Source: Thalassospira xiamenensis M-5 = DSM 17429 (GTDB lineage Bacteria > Pseudomonadota > Alphaproteobacteria > Rhodospirillales > Thalassospiraceae). Taken from it: DNA of 64,000 nt. Location: positions 2,939,501 to 3,003,500 of the forward strand of contig NZ_CP004388.1 of the NCBI RefSeq assembly GCF_000300235.2, given 5' to 3'. Positions within the stretch are counted from its first letter, which is position 1. Every line of letters starts with the position of its first letter. The notes beneath the pieces are model-generated. The model worked only from the letters and a program-made list of their open reading frames with translations, was not told the origin of the DNA and ran no database searches. This document shows positions 55,042 through 64,000 of the stretch, piece after piece. A program made the position numbers and the translations under genes.

Positions 55042-55821
55042 TCAGCCATGCTCATGGTAAATGGACCGCAGATAGCTCTCCTGTTCGGCCAACGGCTGCC
55101 TGTGCAATCGCGGACATGCTTCGCATAAAACCTCCGGCTTTCCGACAACCGGCGTATGAAGCAGATAATGCAGACAGCAATGCTTCCTTAACGGGATGCT
55201 TGAACAAATATCCGGGACAGGCGAAGCAACAATACGTTGCAAGCTTCTAATCTTTAACCGGCCATCGGCAACAACCGGCGTCTCCATCCATTGATGGGCC
55301 TTGGAAAAGGTTTCGGGGTCCAGCGCATCGCGCAATCTGTCAAACGCCCCGTCCCAGACCGCGATAACGTTTCCCCACAGCACCTTGGTCGATACACCAC
55401 CCCACGCGGAAATCGTCGCAAACAACGGGTCCAGATGGTCGTTTAACACGCGCTCCCAATAGCCTGCGATCTGGTCGGATGAAAATGACGGAAGCCGTTC
55501 CATGACCTTTAATGCCACAGGGCGGGCGTCATCATGCAAAAGTTCGACATCCCCCTCCCAAACCCGAATTTCCAAATTTCGGGCCAATATTCCCGCCAAT
55601 ACCGCCGGGAACAGAACACTAAGGTAATTCATTGACCACTGGGACGCGATGGGTGGTCGCTTTGCTGCCGAATAGACCAAGGCGAACCGATCAAGCATCG
55701 GAAACAGAACGTCTTCCCGTGGAAGCTGCTGCAGCCTGACGGAAGAAAACCCGCAATGATCTGTCCGGATGACTTGACGGATGGGGGGCCATGTTTGGCA
55801 AAGCCAGTCTGGTAATTCCAT
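55042..55821 (-). CDS. FhuF-family siderophore ferric-iron reductase
   Basis: This cytoplasmic 2Fe-2S protein of 259 residues releases iron from imported siderophores by reduction. The C-terminal cluster motif CCLHYLLHTPVVGKPEVLCEACP has the C-C-x14-C-x2-C spacing of FhuF-like proteins. WGNVIAVWDGAFDRL and the preceding helical region also fit. AGGGGC precedes the ATG. The gene lies upstream of the TonB receptor on the same strand and diverges from the ABC transporter at 55932. The gap between receptor and fhuF (54782-55041) has no gene. Confidence 0.85.
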   Translation of the reverse strand: MELPDWLCQTWPPIRQVIRTDHCGFSSVRLQQLPREDVLFPMLDRFALVYSAAKRPPIASQWSMNYLSVLFPAVLAGILARNLEIRVWEGDVELLHDDARPVALKVMERLPSFSSDQIAGYWERVLNDHLDPLFATISAWGGVSTKVLWGNVIAVWDGAFDRLRDALDPETFSKAHQWMETPVVADGRLKIRSLQRIVASPVPDICSSIPLRKHCCLHYLLHTPVVGKPEVLCEACPRLHRQPLAEQESYLRSIYHEHG

Positions 55822-55931
55822 AGCAAGCCCCTGCTAAAAAATGAGAACGCCAATCAGTATTATTAGCATTGCGACCATAACGAGCTGCCTCTATAAACTC
55901 AATCTGATTTATCCCGATCAGTTGAGGCATC

Positions 55932-57641
55932 ATGAATACTTTGCAGGGCTTCTGGCGACTTGCGCGCCCTTTCTGGACATCGTCTGAAAAAATCCCTGCC
56001 CTGTTGTTACTGGCTGCGACCATCCTCATGAATCTCGGGCTTGTCGGGGTCAACATCCTGAACAATTTCTGGAATCTGAACTTTTATAACGCCTTGCAGG
56101 CTCTGGATTACGATGCTTTCCTGATCAGTGGCGGCCAGTTCATCCTGTTACAAGTCGCCCTCACGACCTTCACTGTCGCAGCTTTTCACTTTCAACAAAA
56201 ACTGACGATCCGGTGGCTGCGCTGGTCAATCACAAACACGCTTCAGGATTGGCTGAAAGATCAACGATACCTTCTCTTGCAACTGGACTCTCCGGAAACA
56301 GACAACCCGGATCAACGGGTTGCCGATGATATCGACATGTTCATCGTCATATCGCTCAAACTGGGTCTAGGGCTGATGACGGCTTTGGTGTCGCTCTTCT
56401 CTTTCCTCAATATTTTATGGAACGCATCCGGCCTCGTCACGATACCATTCGGAACCGAAAGTCTGGTCATCCCCGGACTACTGGTCTGGGTTGCATTACT
56501 TTACTCGATAGCCGGAACGGGTGGTGCATTCTGGCTGGGACGTGCCCTTCCCGGGCTTAATTTCTTGCAGCAACGCCGCGAAGCTGATTTCCGGTTTTCC
56601 CTGATGCGCCTTCGCGAACATGCGGAATCGATTGCGCAATATCGTGGCGAAAAAGCCGAAATGCGCACCTTCGCATCACGATTGGAGGCCGCCCTTCAGA
56701 ACTTCTGGGAACTGGTCAAAAAACAGAAAATCGTACTTGGCTATTCCACATTCTATATGCGCACGGCCACAGTGATCCCAATGTTCATCATGGCACCGCA
56801 ATTCTTTGCCGGGGCATTTCCCCTTGGCCGCCTGACCCAGATCAGCGCCGCCTTCGGTGAAGTTCACGAAGCCATGGCATATCTTGTCCGGGTCTTCCCG
56901 CAAATTGCCGAATGGAAATCTGTCGTCGACCGATTAACCGGCTTCCAGAACAGGCTCGATGCCCTTTCGTCCAATTCCGGCGTCAAGATCCGCCATCAAC
57001 CACATGCTTTCGAGATCAAGAAACTTAACCTGTGGCTCCCCGATGGCGAAAAAACGCTTCTGCGCGATTTTTCCCTGCAACTGACACCGGGGGATAGCCT
57101 TCTTATCCGTGCGCCATCCGGCTTTGGGAAATCCACAATGATCCGTGCTGTTTGCGGCCTGTGGAAACACGCCTCTGGCAGCGCTGCTTACGACACCGAA
57201 AACGCTCTTATCCTGGCCCAGAAACCCTATTTTCCGCTTGGAAGGCTGCGCGATATTCTCTGGTATCCGCAAATTGCTGATGCCGACAATGATCCGGCTT
57301 TATCGCATGCTTTGCAACGGTTTGAACTGGGGCACCTGATCGAACAGCTCGATAGCGAAACCGACTGGTCAAAGAAACTCAGCATTGGCGAACAGCAGCG
57401 ATGCTCCTTTGTCCGCGCCGTACTGCGAAAACCGAAAATTCTCTTCCTTGATGAAAGCACGTCCGCACTTGATGAAAACGCGGAAACCCTCTGCTACCGC
57501 CATCTGAAAGAAGAACTGCCTGACACAATTCTGGTCAGCATCGGACACCGTGCTTCACTGGAACAATTTCACTCCAGAATTCTGGAACTTGATAAAGATA
57601 CCAATGCCCTTTCTCTCGCCAGTCGCGAAGTATTGGCATAA
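55932..57641 (+). CDS. Fused permease/ATPase ABC transporter, SbmA/YddA-like
   Basis: This 569-residue half-transporter has an N-terminal SbmA/BacA-type membrane domain (WRLARPFWTSSEKIPALLLLAATILMNL and LNNFWNLNFYNALQALD near residue 45) and a C-terminal ATPase. Walker A is APSGFGKST near residue 400, the signature LSIGEQQR and Walker B ILFLDEST. Such YddA-like proteins move peptides or, in siderophore loci, probably siderophores or their iron complexes across the inner membrane. It starts 110 bases from the divergent fhuF-like gene. Direction of transport cannot be read. Confidence 0.85.
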   Translation: MNTLQGFWRLARPFWTSSEKIPALLLLAATILMNLGLVGVNILNNFWNLNFYNALQALDYDAFLISGGQFILLQVALTTFTVAAFHFQQKLTIRWLRWSITNTLQDWLKDQRYLLLQLDSPETDNPDQRVADDIDMFIVISLKLGLGLMTALVSLFSFLNILWNASGLVTIPFGTESLVIPGLLVWVALLYSIAGTGGAFWLGRALPGLNFLQQRREADFRFSLMRLREHAESIAQYRGEKAEMRTFASRLEAALQNFWELVKKQKIVLGYSTFYMRTATVIPMFIMAPQFFAGAFPLGRLTQISAAFGEVHEAMAYLVRVFPQIAEWKSVVDRLTGFQNRLDALSSNSGVKIRHQPHAFEIKKLNLWLPDGEKTLLRDFSLQLTPGDSLLIRAPSGFGKSTMIRAVCGLWKHASGSAAYDTENALILAQKPYFPLGRLRDILWYPQIADADNDPALSHALQRFELGHLIEQLDSETDWSKKLSIGEQQRCSFVRAVLRKPKILFLDESTSALDENAETLCYRHLKEELPDTILVSIGHRASLEQFHSRILELDKDTNALSLASREVLA

Positions 57642-57661
57642 AGCAAGACATATCAAAAAAA

Positions 57662-57685
57662 GTGGCAGTCCATCGGGACTGCCAC
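57662..57685 (-). terminator. Terminator of the methylmalonate-semialdehyde dehydrogenase gene
   Basis: A perfect 10-bp stem (GTGGCAGTCC with GGACTGCCAC) with a 4-base loop is followed on the minus strand by seven T residues, which makes it a strong classical terminator. It also lies 20 bases after the convergent ABC transporter gene. Confidence 0.88.
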
Positions 57686-57711
57686 CTTATGTCTTCACGA
57701 TCCTGCGAAAA

Positions 57712-59211
57712 TCACTTCATCGTCGGCATGACGAATTCGGCACCCTTGCGAATGCCCGTCGGCCAGCGCGAGGTGATGGTTTTAAGGCGGGTATAGAACC
57801 GCACCCCTTCCATGCCATGCATGTGATGATCGCCAAACAAGGATGCCTTCCAGCCGCCAAATGAATGGAACGCCATCGGAACCGGGATCGGCACATTGAT
57901 GCCGACCATGCCGGTCTGGGTGCGGTTGGCAAATTCACGCGCCGTATCGCCATCGCGGGTAAAGATCGCGGTACCATTGCCATATTCGTGGCTATCAACA
58001 AGATCGGCAGCAGTTTCAAAATCATCGGTCCGCACGATCGACAGGACCGGGCCGAAAATCTCTTCCTTATAGATCGTCATGTCGGGTGTGACATTGTCAA
58101 ACAGGGTCCCGCCAACGAAATAGCCGTCTTCATAGCCCTGCAAACGAATGTCGCGGCCATCAACAACCAGCTTCGCGCCTTCTTCAACGCCCTTGTTGAT
58201 ATAACCGACAACCTTGTCGCGGTGCTGCGCGGTCACAAGCGGCCCCATTTCGGCGGCCGAATCTGTCCCCGGTGCAACGCGAAGTTCGTTAATGCGCGGG
58301 ACAAGCTTTTCGACCAGCGCATCCGCCGTTGCCTTCCCCACCGGTACTGCAACCGAAATCGCCATGCAGCGTTCACCAGCCGATCCATATGCCGCCCCCA
58401 TCAGGGCATCCACCGCCTGATCCATATCGGCATCGGGCATCACGATCATGTGGTTCTTCGCGCCCCCCAACGCCTGGCAACGTTTGCCCTGCGCAGTCGC
58501 GGTTTCATAGATGTATTTTGCAATCGGGGTCGACCCGACAAAGCTGATTGCGCTGACATGCGGATCAAACAGAAGCGCATCAACCGCTTCCTTGTCGCCC
58601 TGCACAACGTTGAAAACGCCGTCCGGCAAACCAGCCTCGCTCAGCCATTCCGCCAGCAGAAGCGACGCAGACGGATCACGTTCGGATGGTTTCAGGATGA
58701 AACAGTTGCCGCAGGCAAGCGCAACCGGGAACATCCACATCGGCACCATGGCCGGGAAGTTGAACGGCGTAATACCGGCCACAATACCAAGCGGCTGGCG
58801 CACCGAATGGCTATCAACCTTGGTACCGACATTCTCGGTGAACTCGCCCTTCAAAAGCTGCGGCGCGCCGGTGGCAAATTCAACAACCTCGATCCCGCGG
58901 GTGACTTCACCCAGCGCATCCGAAAGTACCTTGCCATGCTCGGCGGTAATGGCCGCCGCCAGTTCTTCCGAACGGCTTTCAAGGATGCCCAGGAATTTAT
59001 TGAGAATACGGGCACGACGCAGCGGCGTGGTATTGGCCCATTCCGCGGCCACCGACCGTGCACTTTCGACAGCATTTCGAACCTCGGCCTTCGATGCAAG
59101 GTCAACCGTCGCACTCTGCTGACCGGTGGCCGGGTTGAACACGGCCGCTGTCCGGCCGGAAGTCCCGGCGACACGTTTGCCGTTGATGTAATGGGTGATC
59201 TGGCTGGACAT
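57712..59211 (-). CDS. mmsA: Methylmalonate-semialdehyde dehydrogenase (CoA-acylating)
   Basis: This enzyme oxidises methylmalonate or malonate semialdehyde to propionyl-CoA or acetyl-CoA (EC 1.2.1.27), in valine, inositol and beta-alanine breakdown. The 499-residue aldehyde dehydrogenase shows [42 protein letters not shown] and the catalytic Cys in [17 protein letters not shown], all typical of Mms[26 protein letters not shown] is the C-terminal signature. GGGAGAAG precedes the ATG. It diverges from a LysR gene. It interrupts the siderophore-like block and its link to that block is uncertain. Confidence 0.93.
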   Translation of the reverse strand: MSSQITHYINGKRVAGTSGRTAAVFNPATGQQSATVDLASKAEVRNAVESARSVAAEWANTTPLRRARILNKFLGILESRSEELAAAITAEHGKVLSDALGEVTRGIEVVEFATGAPQLLKGEFTENVGTKVDSHSVRQPLGIVAGITPFNFPAMVPMWMFPVALACGNCFILKPSERDPSASLLLAEWLSEAGLPDGVFNVVQGDKEAVDALLFDPHVSAISFVGSTPIAKYIYETATAQGKRCQALGGAKNHMIVMPDADMDQAVDALMGAAYGSAGERCMAISVAVPVGKATADALVEKLVPRINELRVAPGTDSAAEMGPLVTAQHRDKVVGYINKGVEEGAKLVVDGRDIRLQGYEDGYFVGGTLFDNVTPDMTIYKEEIFGPVLSIVRTDDFETAADLVDSHEYGNGTAIFTRDGDTAREFANRTQTGMVGINVPIPVPMAFHSFGGWKASLFGDHHMHGMEGVRFYTRLKTITSRWPTGIRKGAEFVMPTMK

Positions 59212-59318
59212 TCGGCTTCTCCCGATAATCGTGGTGATCTTTTGTCGCGGATCATGACAACCGTCCGCAAAGCAGGTCGATTATGGATATGCATATGGAT
59301 GCACATCAATTACCATTA

Positions 59319-59337
59319 TTGCAAATTCGATGTGCAA
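59319..59337. promoter_or_regulatory. Candidate LysR operator between mmsA and its regulator
   Basis: TTGCAAATTCGATGTGCAA has inverted TTGCA/TGCAA arms with a 9-base centre, fitting the T-N11-A LysR pattern. A wider repeat TGCACATC...GATGTGCA spans 59300-59336. Confidence 0.5.
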
Positions 59338-59356
59338 TTTTTAAAGTCAATAGATC

Positions 59357-60244
59357 ATGGATTGGGACCGCATTCGCATCTTTCTGGCCGTCGCACGCCA
59401 GGGGCAGATCCTCTCGGCGGCCCGTCAGCTTGGCCTGAACCATGCCACGGTCGGTCGGCAACTGACCGCGCTTGAACAGGAACTCGGCACCAAGCTTGTC
59501 GAACGACGCACCACTGGATCGGAACTGACAGAGGCAGGAAAGGCATTAATGGGTGCGGCAGAGGCCGCTGAATCCGCCTTCCTTAAAGTCGGCACCGCCT
59601 TCCCCAGCCGAGCAGAAGGCATCGCAGGCACCGTGCGCGTTGGCGTGCCCGATGGACTTGGGAACTATTTCCTGGCGCGTGAACTGGCGGGCTTTGCCGC
59701 AAAACATCCCGATCTGGTGATCCAACTGGTGCCCCTCCCGCGCACCTTTTCGCTGTCCCAACGCGAAGCCGACATCGCCATCACCCTTGATCGCCCCAAA
59801 CAGGGGCGGCTGGTGATCAAAAAGCTCACCGATTACACACTCAGCGTCTATGCCTCCCAAAGCTACATAAAACAGTATGGTGCCATCCGGTCTGAACGCG
59901 ACCTGACCGACCGGCTGTTTGTCACCCATATCGAAGACCTGATTTACAGTCGCGCACTTGACTACGCCGCCCGCCTTGGCAAACTGATGAAGCGCCGATT
60001 TGAATGCGGCAGTGTCGTCGCCCAGATGGAAGCAGTGCGCAACGGGCATGGCATTGGCATTCTGCATGATTACGCCACCCGTGATGTGGCCGACCTGGTC
60101 CGTCTGCTGCCCGATATCCGCTTTACCCGAAATTACTGGATGCTGCTTCATCCCGATACCAAGGACACCCGCGGGGTCGCCGCCGTCGCCGACCATATCA
60201 GCCGGGTCGTACGCGCCGCGCGTGGCCTGTTCGTTGCCGACTGA
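59357..60244 (+). CDS. LysR-family regulator divergent from mmsA
   Basis: This 295-residue LysR protein has its helix-turn-helix in [43 protein letters not shown]. The effector domain starts with [28 protein letters not shown] and continues to [20 protein letters not shown]. It most likely controls the divergent mmsA, as LysR-type genes paired with mmsA do. The gap after it (60245-60604, 360 bases) holds no gene; a TATAAT at 60438-60443 with a weak TTGTAT 16 bases before it may be a promoter for the NRPS gene. Confidence 0.86.
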   Translation: MDWDRIRIFLAVARQGQILSAARQLGLNHATVGRQLTALEQELGTKLVERRTTGSELTEAGKALMGAAEAAESAFLKVGTAFPSRAEGIAGTVRVGVPDGLGNYFLARELAGFAAKHPDLVIQLVPLPRTFSLSQREADIAITLDRPKQGRLVIKKLTDYTLSVYASQSYIKQYGAIRSERDLTDRLFVTHIEDLIYSRALDYAARLGKLMKRRFECGSVVAQMEAVRNGHGIGILHDYATRDVADLVRLLPDIRFTRNYWMLLHPDTKDTRGVAAVADHISRVVRAARGLFVAD

Positions 60245-60437
60245 TGCAAACCGGGGATTTGCGAATCTGATGTCCATACATGCAGGCAGATATCTTGCCG
60301 CGCTGAAAAACCCGATAAGAGTGCAACACTATACGAACGGCCGTGATCATCTGCAAAATCAGCTAAAAAGCGAGAAACAACAAGCTGTTCAGGCACCTTA
60401 ACTGATCACCTTTGATTGTATTTTCACGGACTTAACT

Positions 60438-60443
60438 TATAAT
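60438..60443 (+). promoter_or_regulatory. Possible -10 element (TATAAT) upstream of the NRPS-PKS gene
   Basis: This is an exact TATAAT, with TTGTAT at 60416-60421 as a weak -35, 16-base spacer. It would give a leader of about 155 bases. A perfect -10 hexamer can occur by chance in this AT-rich stretch. Confidence 0.3.
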
Positions 60444-60604
60444 TCTTCGCTACGACCACTTGCATTCAGGATGTATTCCCGGGCATATTCTTTCGGATAT
60501 GGTTGGGGATGAGCCATGTGGTCGGGGTCACACAAAAAGCCTGTTGAACAGGATTTCAAAAACCGCTTGCTGCATGGCGCAATCAACGTTTGAAAGGTCA
60601 GACG

Positions 60605-63600
60605 TTGCAGAAGCGCACAAACACGTTTGCGCCGGGGACAGAACGGCAGGGAAAACCGCTTACAACGCCGCAGTCGAGCATATGGCTTGACTGGGCCGAG
60701 GGCGACGATTGCGCAAATTACAATATTTGCAGCGTCATCCGGTTCGAGGGCGATCTTGATATTGCAGCCCTTTACAAGGCCATTGTCCAAACCGATCAGG
60801 AAAATGACGCCCTGCGTCTGCGCTTTGCATCAGAAGGCGGCAAACCGTTTCAGACCTTTGCCGATGACTGCCGCGAAACCGATTTCAGCGTCATCGATTT
60901 AAGTTTTACCGATGATCCGGTTCTGATCGCCAATAACGAAGTCGAAGAAATCCGCCGACGGCCACTTGACCCGGAAAACGGATATCATTGCCGCCATCGC
61001 CTGTTGCAACTTGGCACGGGACGTTACTGGTGGGTTCGGGTTTATCATCATCTAGTCTGTGACGGTTATGCCGGGCATTTGATGGCGCAACGCGCGGCGG
61101 AAATTTACAGCGCACTTAAAACCGGTACTGCCGTCCCCGAAAGCACATTCGGGTCCTATGGCGACTTTATCGCTGCTGACGCGACCTATCCCGAAACACC
61201 GGCCTATCAACGTGACCTTGCCTATTGGCAGGAACGCCTGCAAAACGACCACGCGATCACGCGGTTTTCATCGGACAAACCATCCGGAAAATTGGTTCAG
61301 GCCCGGCTGGAACAGACGCTGGATGGGCACGACCTTGCCAGACTGATCCACACGGCCAAAGCCTGTGGCACATCGCCCACCGCGATCGTCATGGCCACCT
61401 ATTTCATCCTGCTGGGTCAGGTCACCCATATCAAACAACCGACCGTCACAATGCCGCTTCTGAACCGGATGGGACGGACTGAACGCCAGACACCGGGTGC
61501 CTTTTCCTATATCGTACCCTTCGATGCCGATTTAAGTAAACACACACGTTTTTCGGAACTGGCCCGCGATATCTTTGCCCGGGCACGTCGCGATGTCCGT
61601 CATATGCGCCTTGGCGCGCCGCGCATGCGTGCAGCACGTCTGGGTGCCCGGGGTCTTTCGGGCAATGGTGCCTTTTTCAACAGTCTGGACGGCGCAGAAC
61701 CCTTATCCTTTGCCGGGCTGGATACACGCCGGGTCAATATCTATAACGGGCCAGTCACCGATCTTGGCCTGATCTATATGATGCAGGCCATAAGCCCAGA
61801 CCGGCAGGAAGCCGAAATCATCTGGCAATATGACACCGCTTGCCACGACGTTAAATCCGTTAAGCGCATCGCCGAACGTTTCCGTTATTTCCTGTCCCGC
61901 GCACTGGACGACCCGGAACAGGATATCGCGGCCATCGCCGCACCGCCGATGAACGAGCTTGCCATTATCCGCACGCTTGAAACTGGCCCGACATTCACAA
62001 GGTCGGCTCCGGGACGGCTCATTCCCGAACGCATCGATCATGCCATTGCATCACGCCCCGGCGAAATCGCCCTGATCACGGAAGATGATCACGAAGTCAC
62101 GTTTGCAACGCTGGGTCATATGGCCAATGCCGTCGCCCACCACCTGAAACAATGCGGCATTGCACCGGGCGATTTTGTCGGGATGAACATTTCCCCCAGT
62201 GCGCAGCAAACGGCCGCTGTGATCGGTATCCTGAAATGCGGGGCAACCTGTGTGCAGCTTGATCCGTTGCAACCTGTCGCGCGCAATGCGTCGATGACCC
62301 GCCATCTTGATTGCCGTCTGGTTCTGACTAACAGCACCGACACATGGCGCAAAATCGGCGACACCTCCATCACGGTAAACGATATCAATGCCTTAACCGG
62401 CATTGACGGCAGCATCACCTTTGAAAATATCCATGACGATATTTGTGGCGACGATATTGCCTTTGTCTTCCATACATCGGGTTCGACCGGGCAGCCAAAA
62501 CCGGTTCCCGTTCATCACCAATCCCTTGCCGATAAAATCGACGTCGCCATTGCGCAATTCGGTATCGGATCACATGAAAACGGCAACCCTGAAATAATGG
62601 GTCTTTTCCCGTCGCTCGGATTTGATCCCTGGATGCTGCAATTCTGCGTCGGGCTGATCCGTGGCCATCGCATGTGGCTGATGACCCACGCGATACTCAG
62701 TGACGGGCATAAATTCTGGAACGGTGTGGCACGACATCATGTCACCCACATCATGTCGGTCCCGTCATTTTATGAAAGCGTGATCGATGCCGTTCCGGCA
62801 GATGGCGCTTTCAAATTGCGCCGTCTGATCACGGGCGGCGAAATCATGCAGCCAACACTCGTCCGCAGGCTTTATTCCGCGTTCGAAACCGTCGATATCT
62901 GGAACTGCTATGGCCCGACCGAGGCGACAATTCATGCCGCCGTGTATCTGATACCAAGGGCCTCCCAAACCAAAAGCATCCCGCTCGGCCGCATCGACAA
63001 GGGTGGCTTTGTCCGGATACTTGACGAAGACGGAAAACGGGTACCGCTTGGCGTCCCGGGCGAGATTTACCTTGGCGGCGCAGGACTTAACCGCGGCTAT
63101 ATCAATATGCCTGACGTGACGGAGGAAAAATTCGTCACGGATCCGACGGGCGAGACCGATGAAACCTTTTATCGCACTGGTGATCTGGTTTCCTGGGGCG
63201 AAGACGGGTTGCTTTATTTTCACGGGCGCACGGACGAACAGGTCAAAATTCGCGGGCAACGCATCGAAATCGGGGAAATCGAATACCAGCTTTCGCGCCT
63301 GTCCGGCGTCGGACGGGCTGCGGTATTGCATGTCAAAACCAATCATGGTGGTGAACTGATCGGTTATCTTCTATCCAACGCAAGCCCGTCGAAACGCCCG
63401 GACGCAGCAACCGTGCGCGCAGAACTGGCGCGCCACCTGTCCGATGCGGCCGTTCCGACCCGCATTGAATGGGTGGAAACGCTACCCCTCTTGCCGTCGG
63501 GCAAAATCGACCGCAAGGCACTTGCCGAATTCGCCCGAAACCCGGATGGCAAGCAGCCTGTTGCGTCCAAAGCATCGCCCCCTGCATCCAGCAAACCCGA

Positions 63601-64000
63601 TCAGGCGCGCATCCATCAACTGGCCGGTAAAATTGCCAGGATATGGATGGAGCTGATCGAAACAGACGAAATTGAATTTGACACCAACCTGTTTGAAGCT
63701 GGCGCCCATTCATTGCTGGTACCGCGCGCCCAGTTTGCCCTGTCAAAACTCGCCGGGCGCAACATTGCATCGGTGGAAATATTCCAGCACCCGACCATCA
63801 ATTCCTTCGCACGTCACCTTTGTGCGGATGATGAACATGCCCCCGAAACCGCACAAGCCGAACCGGTAAAGCCCCAACGCAATGTGTCTGAAAATCACGA
63901 CATTGCGATTATTGGCATGGCGATGCGCCTGCCCGGCGCGAATGACCGCGACGCATTCTGGTCGATGCTTGAAAACGGTATCGATCAGATAAAGGACGTC
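60605..64000 (+). CDS. Hybrid NRPS-PKS, EntF-like C-A-PCP followed by a ketosynthase (5' part)
   Basis: This frame runs from a TTG at 60605 (AAAGG seven bases upstream) to the window end, 1132 residues, and continues beyond. An in-frame TTG at 60590 is an alternative start; no ATG occurs near the start. A condensation domain (about 20-450) has HHLVCDG at 148-154. Its MPLLNRMGRTE and GPVTDLGL segments resemble EntF. The adenylation domain (about 470-970) has TSGSTG at 624-629, YGPTE at 769-773, YRTGD at 856-860, GRTDEQVKIRGQ from 874 and the catalytic Lys at 967. The carrier Ser is 1036 in GAHSLL. A ketosynthase starts near 1099 (DIAIIGMAMRLPGA). The product is probably a secreted metabolite, perhaps a siderophore. 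Confidence 0.9.
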   Translation, partial: MQKRTNTFAPGTERQGKPLTTPQSSIWLDWAEGDDCANYNICSVIRFEGDLDIAALYKAIVQTDQENDALRLRFASEGGKPFQTFADDCRETDFSVIDLSFTDDPVLIANNEVEEIRRRPLDPENGYHCRHRLLQLGTGRYWWVRVYHHLVCDGYAGHLMAQRAAEIYSALKTGTAVPESTFGSYGDFIAADATYPETPAYQRDLAYWQERLQNDHAITRFSSDKPSGKLVQARLEQTLDGHDLARLIHTAKACGTSPTAIVMATYFILLGQVTHIKQPTVTMPLLNRMGRTERQTPGAFSYIVPFDADLSKHTRFSELARDIFARARRDVRHMRLGAPRMRAARLGARGLSGNGAFFNSLDGAEPLSFAGLDTRRVNIYNGPVTDLGLIYMMQAISPDRQEAEIIWQYDTACHDVKSVKRIAERFRYFLSRALDDPEQDIAAIAAPPMNELAIIRTLETGPTFTRSAPGRLIPERIDHAIASRPGEIALITEDDHEVTFATLGHMANAVAHHLKQCGIAPGDFVGMNISPSAQQTAAVIGILKCGATCVQLDPLQPVARNASMTRHLDCRLVLTNSTDTWRKIGDTSITVNDINALTGIDGSITFENIHDDICGDDIAFVFHTSGSTGQPKPVPVHHQSLADKIDVAIAQFGIGSHENGNPEIMGLFPSLGFDPWMLQFCVGLIRGHRMWLMTHAILSDGHKFWNGVARHHVTHIMSVPSFYESVIDAVPADGAFKLRRLITGGEIMQPTLVRRLYSAFETVDIWNCYGPTEATIHAAVYLIPRASQTKSIPLGRIDKGGFVRILDEDGKRVPLGVPGEIYLGGAGLNRGYINMPDVTEEKFVTDPTGETDETFYRTGDLVSWGEDGLLYFHGRTDEQVKIRGQRIEIGEIEYQLSRLSGVGRAAVLHVKTNHGGELIGYLLSNASPSKRPDAATVRAELARHLSDAAVPTRIEWVETLPLLPSGKIDRKALAEFARNPDGKQPVASKASPPASSKPDQARIHQLAGKIARIWMELIETDEIEFDTNLFEAGAHSLLVPRAQFALSKLAGRNIASVEIFQHPTINSFARHLCADDEHAPETAQAEPVKPQRNVSENHDIAIIGMAMRLPGANDRDAFWSMLENGIDQIKDV

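Noticed and set aside
60539..60551. Small palindrome CCTGTTGAACAGG before the NRPS-PKS gene
   Set aside because: It is short and isolated, with no match elsewhere in the window. Probably chance.
60437..60790. Minus-strand open frame of 117 codons opposite the NRPS-PKS start
   Set aside because: No family resemblance, and the NRPS-PKS domain reading on the plus strand fully explains the overlapping part.

Overview
The window is a dense bacterial chromosome segment, most likely from an alphaproteobacterium of the Rhodospirillales and perhaps Thalassospira-like. That placement is an inference. It rests on the moderate GC content and on the gene repertoire: NAD-dependent formate dehydrogenase, several TRAP/TTT/ABC sugar-acid transporters, FecI/FecR and IS1182. 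I have no database match to confirm it.

Region 1 (1-5.3 kb) is iron uptake. It holds the end of a FecCD/FhuB-type siderophore permease, a small His-rich protein, a FecA-like TonB receptor with an STN signalling domain, FecR and the ECF sigma factor FecI. A perfect 19-bp palindromic Fur-type box precedes fecI.

Region 2 (5.3-39.7 kb) is a sugar-acid catabolic island in several modules. (a) Hexuronate: uronate dehydrogenase, a TRAP transporter (DctP, DctQ and a frameshifted DctM), keto-deoxy-glucarate dehydratase, SMP-30 lactonase, aldose epimerase and two FadR-type GntR regulators. (b) A HAD phosphatase divergent from an FGGY pentulose kinase. (c) An FAH enzyme, an IS1182 element and a dienelactone hydrolase. 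(d) Pentose: an IlvD/Edd dehydratase, an SDR, a xylose-type ABC transporter, an XylX-like dehydratase and a ROK regulator. (e) L-arabinonate-type: AraC-, AraD- and AraE-like enzymes plus RraA, divergent from a tripartite tricarboxylate-type transporter whose binding-protein gene is frameshifted, followed by a LacI regulator. All three ketodeoxy-acid dehydratases in the island are predicted to give alpha-ketoglutarate semialdehyde. A single semialdehyde dehydrogenase gene (30794-32308) would pass it to the TCA cycle.

Region 3 (39.7-52.5 kb) is one-carbon and oxalate/formate metabolism. It holds fdhD, the NAD-dependent formate dehydrogenase genes fdsD/A/B/G, a LysR regulator, an OFA-family antiporter and an NtrC-class two-component pair. 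The antiporter gene has a readable sigma-54 promoter (48892-48906) and two identical palindromic upstream sites, which gives a complete testable circuit.

Region 4 (52.7-64 kb) looks like a siderophore locus: a TonB receptor, a FhuF-type ferric reductase, an SbmA/YddA-like fused ABC transporter and, after a methylmalonate-semialdehyde dehydrogenase/LysR pair, the start of a hybrid NRPS-PKS. The NRPS-PKS has an EntF-like condensation domain, an adenylation domain, a carrier domain and the start of a ketosynthase. It begins at a TTG codon and runs off the end of the window. No tRNA, rRNA or CRISPR array was seen.
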